A DNA stretch of 43,139 bases. It comes from Spirochaetota bacterium. GTDB lineage: Bacteria; Spirochaetota; UBA4802; JAFGDQ01. Positions 17,425 to 25,863 of the stretch are shown here, piece after piece (position 1 is the stretch's first letter; each line of letters starts with the position of its first letter). Made by a program: the position numbers and the translations under genes. The stretch spans positions 1 to 43,139 of the forward strand of contig JAFGSG010000134.1 of NCBI GenBank assembly GCA_016934735.1, given 5' to 3'. Under the pieces are notes generated by a model. That model had not been told where the DNA came from and made no database searches. It saw only the letters and a list, made by a program, of their open reading frames with translations.

Positions 17425-19713
17425 TTATGTGCGTTCAATCAGATCGGCAAGTGTGATTTCCCCTATAATACCTTCTTTTGATTTTTTTATTTTATTGAAT
17501 AGATTTTCCATAATTTTTTTTAATTTATCGCGCGAAGAAATAATACCTGGTACGTAAAGGCTTACGTCGTGAATCAGTTCAATTATATCGGATAAATAAA
17601 TATTTTTTGAAGAATTCGAAGGCGATAGATTTTCATCCGACTCTGCAATAATATTTTCCTTTTTAAATATTTCCAGAAAGTAATTCAGTTCATCGCGGTC
17701 GCTTAGAGTTATTTTCAGCAATTCTTTATAACTAGTGTGTCCTTTTCCTTTTTCAAATTTATTATAAATAAAATGCAGTATGGAAATTCCATAAAATAAA
17801 TGAATATTGTTTTTTATTTTCAGCGGTTTCTTTAATTGTAAGTATGTATGCGGATGCATAAGTGTGTAGGAAACTTCTGCGCCGAAAAGTACGATTAAAA
17901 ATGAAGTATAAACCATAAGTAAAAAAATGGGTATAGCCGCTAGTGCGCCGTAAATAGCAAAACTGCTTTTGGCAAAGGCTTTAATATAAATTTCAAACAA
18001 TAAAATAAAAATCACCCATACTAAACCGGTAAAAGCAGCGCCTATTGCAGCGGGTTTAAAAGGTACTTTTGTGTTTGGAAAGAAAATATATATCAGCAGA
18101 AAAAGCAGCCATATTAAAATAAACGGAGCGAAGAAATTACTAAGATATAAAATAACGCTTTTTCCTTTTTCCCCTTCCCATGTAATTCCGTTGTCGATTG
18201 ATCTGAGGATCATTCCATTATCACCGAAAGCCCATATCGTGTTATTAAATATTTTTAATGAATTTATATTCCCGATGGATAAATCCTTCTTCCGCCAGTT
18301 TTGTCCGCCATCCACAGTAAAAACAATCATGCCTTTGCTGCCTGCAAGATAACCTGTCGATTTATCAATAAAGGAGATGGAATAATAATTAGTATCTGAA
18401 TATTTTTTCTTTTCCCATGTTTCTCCGGAGTCATTGCTGAAAAGAATTATACCTTCGTCGCAGGCGAGAATAATCTGATCTTTATTGATGAAATGTGCTG
18501 AATTTATGTTGGTAATTGTTTTTTTTACTTTTGCCTCGGGGATATTTTTCCATTCCCATGTCTTTCCATTATCGTTTGTTGTTATTATTAAGCCTCTTTC
18601 GCCGGTTATTATGCCGTAATTATTGTAAAATGAAATTGACTTTAAGTTTACATTAATATCATTCCATTCTTTTATTTCTAACTTTTCCCAGTTATCTCCG
18701 GTAAAGAGCAGATATCCGTTATCCGCTGTTATAAAACCATTGTTTTCATCAAGCATGTGTATATCATTTAATCCGAAGTTGCCGAATTTTTTCAGTTCCC
18801 ATGATTTGCCTTTGTCGCTTGTAAATAAAAACAGACCGTTCTTACCGACAATCCAGCCTTGATTTTTTATGAACTGTATGTCTCTGAATTCGGCTTTATC
18901 ATATTCGAGTTCTTCAACTTTGAACTCCTGCATAATAAATGATTTACTGTTTGCATCAAAATTATATACTTCCTGGTTTTCTAAATCTATCTGGTTAATG
19001 TTAACAGGCGTAAAATCCGTTACAGAATTTTTTGAATAGACAATATTTGCTTTGCTCCCGACTGCCCATATTGTTCCCTCGTCCGTGATATCTGCTGAGT
19101 GGCTGCTTGGGGAGGAAAGCATTGATGTTGCCTGGCTTGCTAATGTACTACCGGATATAATCAATATCGGGCCGAGAGACAAAGCAGCCCAGAAATAGAT
19201 AATTTTTAATAGAATTGTGCGGCCGGTTTTTATTTTCCAGATGTCATTAAGTGATTTATCAAGTGTTCTGAGTACTGCGGTAGCGGAAAAGATCAATATG
19301 ACTGCTCCTATGCCTCCTATTTTACCTGCATTATCTATGAGGCCGGAAATGGTTTCCAGAACTGGATCAATATTAATTTTAATATTATGATCCACTAAAA
19401 AAGTAGTGATTGTGGAAAAAAATTCGTTTTTTTGGTCACCGACATTTTTATAGAAAGAGTAATAAACCGTCAATACCACAGTAAGGGTCGGTATTAATGA
19501 AATCAGGGTTGTATAGGCAATGGAGGAAGCTTTGGTAAGGCAGTCGTCTTCTAAAAATTTTTTTGAGGAAGCAACCATTACTTTATAAGTATTTATAATT
19601 TTTTTATTGTATTTGGAATCCCCTGAATATATCTCATCGATCATTTTTTTAATATTCGTGACTTTTGCATTTGCTTTCTTAACAAGTATTTTGGTTTTTT
19701 CTTTGAGTTTCAT
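17425..19713 (-). CDS. YihY/BrkB membrane protein with inserted Ycf48-like beta-propeller
   Basis: 762 residues; ordinary YihY (UPF0761) proteins are roughly 280-420. The N-terminal part has YihY features: FLEDDCLTKASSIAYTTLISLIP (53-75, in one helix) and IFSATAVLRTLDKSLNDIW (141-159), giving three helices by residue 192. About 315 residues are then inserted (200-518). They contain repeats such as GLFLFTSDKGKSWE, GLIITTNDNGKTWEW, GIILFSNDSGETWEK, GMIVFTVDGGQNWRK and GMILRSIDNGITWEG, the pattern of BNR/Ycf48-type propellers, about seven blades. The other three helices follow (520-600, with PAAIGAAFTGLVWVIF and LFGAEVSYTL), then a 150-residue cytoplasmic-type tail. If YihY topology holds, the propeller is periplasmic. 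GGAGTAAGG before the ATG is the ribosome site. Confidence 0.85.
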   Translation of the reverse strand: MKLKEKTKILVKKANAKVTNIKKMIDEIYSGDSKYNKKIINTYKVMVASSKKFLEDDCLTKASSIAYTTLISLIPTLTVVLTVYYSFYKNVGDQKNEFFSTITTFLVDHNIKINIDPVLETISGLIDNAGKIGGIGAVILIFSATAVLRTLDKSLNDIWKIKTGRTILLKIIYFWAALSLGPILIISGSTLASQATSMLSSPSSHSADITDEGTIWAVGSKANIVYSKNSVTDFTPVNINQIDLENQEVYNFDANSKSFIMQEFKVEELEYDKAEFRDIQFIKNQGWIVGKNGLFLFTSDKGKSWELKKFGNFGLNDIHMLDENNGFITADNGYLLFTGDNWEKLEIKEWNDINVNLKSISFYNNYGIITGERGLIITTNDNGKTWEWKNIPEAKVKKTITNINSAHFINKDQIILACDEGIILFSNDSGETWEKKKYSDTNYYSISFIDKSTGYLAGSKGMIVFTVDGGQNWRKKDLSIGNINSLKIFNNTIWAFGDNGMILRSIDNGITWEGEKGKSVILYLSNFFAPFILIWLLFLLIYIFFPNTKVPFKPAAIGAAFTGLVWVIFILLFEIYIKAFAKSSFAIYGALAAIPIFLLMVYTSFLIVLFGAEVSYTLMHPHTYLQLKKPLKIKNNIHLFYGISILHFIYNKFEKGKGHTSYKELLKITLSDRDELNYFLEIFKKENIIAESDENLSPSNSSKNIYLSDIIELIHDVSLYVPGIISSRDKLKKIMENLFNKIKKSKEGIIGEITLADLIERT

Positions 19714-20087
19714 TTCCTTACTCCTGTGTCTTAGACTCCCTGACTCGCTATGTTATGAGAAAGTAGTTATCAAATCGGCTCAGTAAAATTAATTATGCTT
19801 TAATAAAAGGTAAATATAAAAATAAAATCTATCTATTTTAATACAAGAGCAATGTATATTACAAGAATAAAATAATACTCCGTCAAAATGAGTACCAATG
19901 CCTGAAATAATAAGCTGTGACCCGGATGTGCAAAATCAGCATTCATTTTGAACACTCTTTATTCAGCATTTTCTGGGGCAGAGAATGCAGTGTTCCATAA
20001 GTGAATATTGAATCCTGATCAGATTATACCACGCATTGGAAGATAATTACCGGAACAAAGGTTTCATGATTAAGCATTTAAAAAAAT
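19714..20087. other. Non-coding gap with an extended stem-loop
   Basis: No supported reading frame. The notable structure is at 19950-19995: GAACACT pairs with AGTGTTC, and inside it GCATTTTCTG pairs with CAGAGAATGC across GGG (one T-C mismatch), leaving a nine-base bulge on the left arm. A smaller CAAAAT/ATTTTG hairpin overlaps at 19931-19950. This could be a structured RNA or a decayed repeat. The right end must include the promoter for the YihY gene on the minus strand. Confidence 0.4.
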
Positions 20088-20119
20088 AAGTAGAGACAGA
20101 GTAATACTTGTCTCTACTT
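20088..20119 (-). terminator. Rho-independent terminator of ssb
   Basis: AAGTAGAGACA (20088-20098) and TGTCTCTACTT (20109-20119) are perfect 11-base complements with a 10-base loop. On the minus strand the stem is followed by ATTTTTTTA. It lies 44 bases beyond the ssb stop. Confidence 0.85.
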
Positions 20120-20163
20120 ATGATACGTTATGGAAAAAATAAACTTAGTGAATTTTTAAATGT

Positions 20164-20592
20164 TTAAAAAGGTATATTGTCGTCTGAGAAGGGATTTTCG
20201 TTTGAACCTGGCTGCTGAGAACCTTCAGAAGTAAGCCCGCTGACTGCCTGATCGCTTGGTTTGCCGTCTAAAAATTGAATGTTATCTGTTACAATTTCAA
20301 TTTTGGACTTTTTATTGCCTTCCTGGTCTTCCCATCTTCTTTGCTGTAATCTTCCTTCCAGTGCAATTCTACGGCCTTTCTTACAATATTCTGCTAATAT
20401 TTCACCCATTTTACCCCATGCTATACAGTCAAAATATGAAACTTCCTCTTTCTTTTCACCACTATTTGTTGTGTAATTTCTATTGTTAGCTATCGAAAAG
20501 TTTGTAACCGCGGTCCCGCTTTGTATGTATTTTAATTCCGGGTCCCTGGTTAATCTGCCTATTATGGTTACCCTGTTTAAATCTCCTGCCAT
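20164..20592 (-). CDS. ssb: Single-stranded DNA-binding protein
   Basis: 142 residues. The OB fold fills about 1-105, with NRVTIIGRLTRDPELKYIQSG at the start and VSYFDCIAWGKMGEILAEYC in the middle. The short acidic tail ends in DDNIPF, the conserved tip that recruits repair and replication proteins. SSB coats single-stranded DNA as a tetramer. Start: ATG with GGAGGT seven bases upstream. It is divergent from rpsU; in many bacteria ssb sits with rpsF and rpsR, which are not here. It is a single-gene unit with its own terminator. Confidence 0.96.
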   Translation of the reverse strand: MAGDLNRVTIIGRLTRDPELKYIQSGTAVTNFSIANNRNYTTNSGEKKEEVSYFDCIAWGKMGEILAEYCKKGRRIALEGRLQQRRWEDQEGNKKSKIEIVTDNIQFLDGKPSDQAVSGLTSEGSQQPGSNENPFSDDNIPF

Positions 20593-20799
20593 ATTTACCT
20601 CCTAGTAAATTATTTTTTAGGGTGGGTATATGTAACTAATATAGTAATAATTTTACAAGTAAAAAAACATATTTAATTCAATAATTTAATTTTTTTTAAT
20701 TACAACTGTCTGATTTTTCCTTAAAAAACCTGCTTTTATCATAAAAATTAAATAAATAAAAATCTGTTCGGGCAAATTGCCAATAAGTTAAAAATTGTA

Positions 20800-20828
20800 T
20801 TGACTGAAATATATATGGAAGTTAAAAT
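20800..20828 (+). promoter_or_regulatory. Sigma-70 promoter of rpsU
   Basis: TTGACT (20800-20805), a 17-base spacer and TAAAAT (20823-20828) lie 36 bases before the rpsU start codon. Both boxes match five of six consensus positions. Confidence 0.75.
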
Positions 20829-20864
20829 TGTAAAAAATTACAAATTAAAGGAAGTGATGCATAG

Positions 20865-21173
20865 ATGGCAAATCCCATTGAAGTTGAAGTTAACGGAGAT
20901 CTGGAAAGAGCGTTTAAAAATCTGAAAAAGAAAATGGCTTTTGAAGGAGTTTTCAAAGAACTTAAGAGAAGAAGGTATTATGAAAAACCCAGCGCTCAGA
21001 AGAAGAGAAAACAGGAAGAAGCCGAAAGAAGACGCGTAAAGAAAATGAGAAGAATGATGGGACATGCACCGATCAGAAAAGTTCCGGGACCTGGTGCAAG
21101 GCCGTTCTCAAGAGACCAGCAATCAACGCCGGTAGATCAGGATAAAAAGGCAAATGGTTCCGATAAAATTTAA
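20865..21173 (+). CDS. rpsU: Ribosomal protein bS21, with C-terminal extension
   Basis: 102 residues; bS21 is usually 58-71. The first 65 or so match the family: VNGDLERAFKNLKKKM, then FKELKRRRYYEKPSAQKKRK, a helical and strongly basic protein of the small subunit near the anti-Shine-Dalgarno region. The remaining residues (HAPIRKVPGPGARPFSRDQQ and a polar end) form an extension rich in Pro, Gly and charged residues. AAAGGAAG lies about 11 bases before the ATG. The promoter upstream and the terminator after the gene make it a single-gene unit. Confidence 0.93.
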   Translation: MANPIEVEVNGDLERAFKNLKKKMAFEGVFKELKRRRYYEKPSAQKKRKQEEAERRRVKKMRRMMGHAPIRKVPGPGARPFSRDQQSTPVDQDKKANGSDKI

Positions 21174-21228
21174 TGCTGTTTCTCGATTGAAATCAGAAGA
21201 GTAAAGAAATAATTTACTTTAGTTTTTT

Positions 21229-21257
21229 AAAATCCGGTTTAACCGGATTTTTTTTTA
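21229..21257 (+). terminator. Rho-independent terminator of rpsU
   Basis: AAAATCCGG (21229-21237), loop TTTAA, and CCGGATTTT (21243-21251) form a nine-pair stem running into a T tract. It ends about 30 bases before the rarA start. Confidence 0.85.
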
Positions 21258-21285
21258 AATAAGTTCAATTTTTTTGTTTTATTAT

Positions 21286-22568
21286 ATGAGCGTAAAAAAA
21301 GAATTAATACCCCTTGCCGAAAGATGCCGCCCCAAGAATATTGAAGATTTCATTGGCCAGAATCATCTTATGGCAGACGGTAAAATATTAAAAGCTGTAT
21401 TTGAAAAAAAAGTCCATTTTCAATGATACTGTGGGGAGAGCCAGGTTCGGGTAAAACCACACTTGCGTATTTAATCGCTAACTATTGCAATATGGATTCA
21501 CATTTTTTAAGTGCAATATCCGCGGGAGTCGGCGATGTAAGAAGAATTATAGCGAAAGGTAAAAAAAACAAAGAGAATGGGCTGCCCACATTACTTGTGA
21601 TAGATGAAATACACAGGTTCAATAAAGCACAGCAGGACGCTGTCCTGGGCGCGGTAGAATCTGGGGACGTAGTGCTCATAGGCGCTACAACGGAAAATCC
21701 TTCATTTCAGGTTATCTCTCCTTTGCTTTCCAGGACCCGCGTTATCAGACTGAATAAACTATCCGACAATGAATTGTCTGTTATCCTCGAATCCGCAATT
21801 CGCAAAGATGATATTTTAAAAGAAAAAAAAATCATCTTTGCCGACGGCGTACGAGATAATCTTATAGGAATATCCCAGGGCGATGCCAGAAGAATGCTTA
21901 ATTTACTCGAAGCTTCGATTCTATTGTCAGCAGACGGCAGTATAACTGAGGGTATTCTTAAGGATGCGCTCCGGGATATTACAATATACTATGACCGCGC
22001 GGGCGAAAAGCATTATGATACAATATCAGCGTTTATTAAGTCATTAAGGGGGTCGGACCCGGACGCGGCTGTATATTATCTCGCGAGGATGCTCGAGGGA
22101 GGCGAGGACCCGGAATTCATTGCCAGGCGGATGGTCATACTTGCCTCGGAAGATGTCGGCAATGCTTCTCCGAACGCGATTACTATTGCGACATCCGTTT
22201 TCCTTGCGGTAAAGAACATCGGCATGCCCGAAGCTGAGATCATTCTCTCGCAATGCGCTACTTTTCTTGCGTCGTGTCCCAAGAGCAATGCGTCTTATCT
22301 TGCGATACAGAAAGCGAAAAACGCCGTAAGCAATAGCAGTGCGCTTGATATTCCGATGCATCTGCGGAATGCCCCGACAAACTTGATGAAAAAAATGGGT
22401 TATCACAAAGGATATAAATATCCGCATGATTATGAGGGACATTTTATAGAGGAGAATTATCTTCCTGAGCAGATAATACATGAAGTGTTTTACAAACCCG
22501 GTGATCAGGGCAGTGAAAAATCGATTGCTGAAAGGCTTAAAAAACTGTGGCCGTGGAAATATTCTTAG
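21286..22568 (+). CDS. rarA: Replication-associated recombination ATPase RarA (MgsA), frame broken near codon 45
   Basis: The ATG at 21286 opens a frame reading PLAERCRPKNIEDFIGQNHL, the RarA N-terminus, but it stops at 21424-21426. The rest of the protein continues in the -1 frame, visible from 21423 as MILWGEPGSGKTTLAYLIA. Family members read these two parts without a break, joined by a few residues before SMILWG. The change lies between an A8 run (21404-21411) and a T4 run (21417-21420). The downstream part is complete: Walker A GEPGSGKT, Walker B LLVIDEIHRF, sensor ATTENPSF and the C-terminal GYKYPHDY. RarA is a AAA+ ATPase acting at stalled forks. The break may be a sequencing or assembly error, a real mutation or a programmed shift. 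Joined length is about 427 residues. Confidence 0.85.
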
Positions 22569-22618
22569 GGCAAAATTTAATATATGATGGAAAACGGCAG
22601 TGATTGCTTTTATTATAA

Positions 22619-22727
22619 GAGAACCTCTAAAAATCAGAGTTTTTATTGGTTCTCCAAATAAAAAGCCTGATTTTTACCTTGATTTGTTCCTAATGGTTAC
22701 ATCAATATTTAATTATTAGAGGTAACC
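22619..22727 (+). repeat. Interspersed repeat, copy 1 (complete, 109 bp)
   Basis: The ends are imperfect inverted repeats: GAGAACCTCTAA at the left and TTAGAGGTAACC at the right (nine of 12 pair; ten in copy 3). Inside, TAAAAATCAG pairs with CTGATTTTTA and GGTTAC pairs with the terminal GTAACC. ATAA directly flanks both ends (22615-22618 and 22728-22731), like a target duplication. It lies between rarA and pyrE. The left 81 bases differ from copy 3 at three positions. It has no coding capacity, so it would be a MITE-like or structured-RNA element. Confidence 0.8.
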
Positions 22728-22826
22728 ATAATTCTATCAGATAATAAAACCATGGACAGTTTTTCAAAAATCCCGGCTATCTGCCATTGCAAATGAAAAA
22801 TTTATTTTATATTTTAAGAGGAAGAT

Positions 22827-23396
22827 ATGCAGAACAGCAGAGACAGACTATTTAACATACTTTACACAAAAGCTTTCAGGTACAGCGATAATCCGCCATT
22901 TACTTTGACATCCGGCGCTGTAAGCCCGTATTACTTTGATTGTAAAACAGCAACGCTCGATCCCGAAGGCTGCACACTTATCGGGGAGCTTATATTCTCA
23001 CAAGCAAGAGATTTCGGCATTGACGCTGCAGGCGGACTCACTCTCGGAGCTGATCCGATCTCGCTTTCACTGTCGCTGGAAGCCTTTAAGAATAACAGTA
23101 TTATTTATCCGCTTATTGTGCGTAAAGAACCGAAAAAACACGGCACGCAGAAATGGATTGAAGGAAGCCTTGATAAAGTAAAAAAAGCTATGGCAATAGA
23201 CGATGTAATAACTACCGGCAAGTCTACAATACAGGCTATTGAAAAATTGCGCGAATCAGGCCTTTCAGTAGATAAAGCTTTTGTTATAATTGACAGGGAG
23301 GAAGGCGGAAAAGCAAATATAGAAAAACTGGGAGTGGAAGTCTTTTCCCTGTTTAAAAGATCCGATTTTGACGCTGAAAGATTGAAGAAGAAATAA
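22827..23396 (+). CDS. pyrE: Orotate phosphoribosyltransferase
   Basis: 189 residues. It joins orotate to PRPP to make OMP in pyrimidine synthesis. Motifs: FTLTSGAVSPYYFDCK near 25-40, the PyrE orotate-side signature; GGLTLGADPIS near 70; VRKEPKKHGTQKWIEG, the flexible catalytic loop; and AIDDVITTGKSTIQAIE, the PRPP-binding motif (DDVITTG). VIIDREEGG follows. AGAGGA before the ATG is the ribosome site. It lies 100 bases after repeat copy 1, and no other pyrimidine genes are in the window. Confidence 0.95.
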   Translation: MQNSRDRLFNILYTKAFRYSDNPPFTLTSGAVSPYYFDCKTATLDPEGCTLIGELIFSQARDFGIDAAGGLTLGADPISLSLSLEAFKNNSIIYPLIVRKEPKKHGTQKWIEGSLDKVKKAMAIDDVITTGKSTIQAIEKLRESGLSVDKAFVIIDREEGGKANIEKLGVEVFSLFKRSDFDAERLKKK

Positions 23397-23417
23397 ATAT
23401 GTATTCTTTATCAGTGA

Positions 23418-23439
23418 CCCGCCCTGCCTGACGAGCGGG
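23418..23439. repeat. GC-rich hairpin after pyrE
   Basis: CCCGC (23418-23422) pairs with GCGGG (23435-23439) around a 12-base loop containing GCCTGACG. It shares the CCCGC/GCGGG arms with 12803-12821 and GCCTGACG with the island at 4085-4130. It lies 20 bases after the pyrE stop without a T tract, so it is not a typical terminator. Confidence 0.45.
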
Positions 23440-23543
23440 GACATATCATGAAGAAACCGGAAAAAGTCATACAACATACTTTTCGGAATTTTATTTCTCA
23501 GATGAAATCAGTTTATAATTTAAAAATATTATAAGTATAATTA

Positions 23544-25022
23544 ATGAATATATTCAACAAAATATCTGCTGCTATTTTACTGATCCTCAACTGCATTCTT
23601 GTCCCGGAGTCAGCGATCGCAGGTATTATTGAGAAAGAGCCATACTCTATACCTAAGAAAATCAGGTACAAAGATAATTTTAAAATAGCTATTTTGCCAT
23701 TCACGGGAGAAATATCCGAAGAAAGAAAATACATCAGGGATCTTGTAAGAAATTATTTAAAAGATCAGATTTTATTATACAAAAAAGTCCGTTTTCCTTA
23801 TCTTATAATCGATCAGAAAATAAGCGCATTTGAGAGCTCCAGAAAAAATACAGATGGAACAGAAAAGCCGGTTAATGATGATAAAGAAGCAAAAGACGCT
23901 TTTCTTGATCTGCATATCGCTGATGAAAATAAAATAAAAATACCTTCTGACATTAACTCCAGCGATTGGGAAGCTATTCCCGGAATTGATATTTTAATCA
24001 CTGGAACTGTTATACAGAACGCGGATATCTTAAAAGTAAGAGTGCAGGTATATAATAATATTTATGCCCGGGTTTATTCTATTGAGAAGAAAGGGCAGTT
24101 TAAAGAAATTGATCAGCTTCTGGAATATCTTTCGCGTGAATCAATAAAGGCAATAATAATGCGTTATGGTTATTTAAACATATCCAGCAATGAAAAAGAC
24201 GCAGCAATTTATATTGACGGCAGATATTTTGGACGGACCGATAAGAATAATATTCTTCTTGAATACGGCAGTCACAAGGTTTCATTACTAAAAAATAATT
24301 ATGCTGAAAAGACAACTATAATTAATATCGATGAGAAAGCTGCAGAATCGCTCTATGTCGAGTTCGGCCATGAAGACAGTATATCAAAGAGCATCGTTAG
24401 AATAACGACTGAACCGGATAGGGCAAGGGTATATCTCGATTCAGACTTTATCGGATTCAGCCCTTTAGTAAAGAATGATGTTCCTGACGGCAGATACCGT
24501 ATGCGCATTGATAAAGAAGGATATATCACAAAATATATGACTATTGATGTTAACAGCGATAAAGAAAATAAAAAAGATGTATTTGCTGCCCTGGAGAAAG
24601 GGGACAGCAAAGAATATTATTTTTCCAGGACATCTGCTTATAATAATCTGTTTATATGTTCGTCTTTCGGTATTGTCATCAGCGCCGTATCTTATCTGTA
24701 TTTCGGTTTAAAAGTAAACGATCAGAATGCAAAACTTGACGACCTGCCGGTCACTGATCCGGATTACACTTCAAAGAAAAGCAGGATAGAAGACCGTAAA
24801 GACAAGTATAAACTATATCAGCAGATTTCGTTATATACTGCCGGAGCCATGATACTTTCCGCAGGCATTTTTTATTATTTAGATAAAGCGCAGGATGATG
24901 TTGCGATTGCGTTTTATCTGCCGCAGAAAAATGTTTTTGCTAATGACTCCTTTACAGCTGCCCCATTTATGCTGTCTTCAATAGACAGGGGAATCGGGAT
25001 AATAGTTACAAAATCGTTCTGA
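23544..25022 (+). CDS. Membrane-anchored PEGA domain protein
   Basis: 492 residues. A signal peptide lies in the first 26 or so (LLILNCILVPESAIA). A domain follows that begins FKIAILPFTGEISEERKYIRD, like periplasmic proteins that assemble with outer-membrane parts. Two PEGA-type modules come next: GYLNISSNEKDAAIYIDGRYFG near 206-227 and VRITTEPDRARVYLDSDFIGFSPL near 283-306, followed by VPDGRYRMRIDKEGY. Two hydrophobic helices near 366-385 and 430-450 place it in a membrane. PEGA modules are surface or periplasmic beta-folds of unclear role. It is a single gene, and the hairpin at 25143-25176 lies between it and the next, convergent gene. Confidence 0.8.
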   Translation: MNIFNKISAAILLILNCILVPESAIAGIIEKEPYSIPKKIRYKDNFKIAILPFTGEISEERKYIRDLVRNYLKDQILLYKKVRFPYLIIDQKISAFESSRKNTDGTEKPVNDDKEAKDAFLDLHIADENKIKIPSDINSSDWEAIPGIDILITGTVIQNADILKVRVQVYNNIYARVYSIEKKGQFKEIDQLLEYLSRESIKAIIMRYGYLNISSNEKDAAIYIDGRYFGRTDKNNILLEYGSHKVSLLKNNYAEKTTIINIDEKAAESLYVEFGHEDSISKSIVRITTEPDRARVYLDSDFIGFSPLVKNDVPDGRYRMRIDKEGYITKYMTIDVNSDKENKKDVFAALEKGDSKEYYFSRTSAYNNLFICSSFGIVISAVSYLYFGLKVNDQNAKLDDLPVTDPDYTSKKSRIEDRKDKYKLYQQISLYTAGAMILSAGIFYYLDKAQDDVAIAFYLPQKNVFANDSFTAAPFMLSSIDRGIGIIVTKSF

Positions 25023-25142
25023 AAATTATAAGTTTTCGATGAGTCAGTATAGCAAAAAAATTTTACACCTCAGGGTGAGTCTTTTTAGCTGGTTGAGCGT
25101 AGCGGGGAATACAAATTCAATCGTAAACTGCTGTAAATAAAA

Positions 25143-25176
25143 AAAGAGGAGCATGTTGTATAACATGCCCCTCTTT
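25143..25176 (-). terminator. Terminator between convergent genes, stronger on minus strand
   Basis: AAAGAGGAGCATGTT (25143-25157), loop GTAT, and AACATGCCCCTCTTT (25162-25176) pair at 14 of 15 positions. On the minus strand the stem runs into TTTTTATTTAC, giving a good terminator for the outer-membrane-type gene. On the plus strand the T tract is short. Confidence 0.82.
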
Positions 25177-25206
25177 GATAATTAACCAATTTTATTTCAG
25201 TTTTAG

Positions 25207-25743
25207 TTAGAAATAATAAACAACGCCTACAGCACCTTTTAGTATCCTTGTTCCTGTATCTGCAATATCATGAATAACAAATCTTCCTTCAGCGAGTAAA
25301 TAAAGGCTTCCTGTTAAATGAAATTCACATCCGCCGAATACTTCAATGCCTGCATCCGAGTCATTATCATCGGTCTGATCATCATCATCATCCCAGTCAC
25401 GATAATTAAGTGCAGGTCCGAATCCGATAAAAGGAGCAAATGAGGATTTTTTTTGCATAAAGAACCAGTACCAGTCAATATGAATTCCATATACTGTCTC
25501 ATCATGGTAATCGTTTTCAAGGTCAACCCAGTCAAACCCAGGTCTGAATCTAAGTGAATCGAATATTACATGTCCTAGATCAAAGAATGCACCGCCTGAC
25601 AGATTATTTTCATAATCCAGATCTGAATAATCATCCATCATTTTGTTGTAAATTACCTTGCCGCCGATCGCATATGCAAAAGCATCGCTAGCTCCGAATA
25701 TAGCCATACCGGCTATTAAAACCAAAACAGCAATTTTTTTCAT
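25207..25743 (-). CDS. Small outer-membrane beta-barrel type protein
   Basis: 178 residues. The signal peptide ends at FGASDAFA (residues 17-24). The mature part alternates hydrophobic strands and ends in GAVGVVYYF, an aromatic C-terminus as in outer-membrane barrels. Strand pieces such as GGKVIYNKM, FAPFIGFGPALNYRD and FGGCEFHLTGSLYLLAEGRF fit an eight-strand OmpW/OmpX-like barrel. A loop near 115-128 is a run of Asp (WDDDDDQTDDNDSD), a possible cation-binding or surface-exposed loop. GGAGGAAAC before the ATG is a strong ribosome site, suggesting high expression. The exact family is not identified. Confidence 0.7.
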   Translation of the reverse strand: MKKIAVLVLIAGMAIFGASDAFAYAIGGKVIYNKMMDDYSDLDYENNLSGGAFFDLGHVIFDSLRFRPGFDWVDLENDYHDETVYGIHIDWYWFFMQKKSSFAPFIGFGPALNYRDWDDDDDQTDDNDSDAGIEVFGGCEFHLTGSLYLLAEGRFVIHDIADTGTRILKGAVGVVYYF

Positions 25744-25863
25744 GAGTTTCCTCCATTATTTTTTTATAAAAATTTTTTTAATTCCTAAAATTAATAATAT
25801 ATAGTAACTAAGTTGAGAAGAAATTATGTCAAACAAAATTTATTAATAATTATTATGGCAGAT

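Noticed and set aside
20705..20740. A stretch resembling the core of the interspersed repeat (CTGATTTTT followed by CCTT)
   Set aside because: Only a short AT-rich word is shared, and neither repeat end is present.
22044..22481. A 145-codon open frame antisense to rarA
   Set aside because: A shadow of a conserved AAA+ C-terminal domain with no features of its own.
23448..23534. A 28-codon frame between pyrE and the PEGA gene
   Set aside because: Too short, with no homology I recognise and no clear ribosome site; the GC-rich hairpin upstream explains the G-rich lead.
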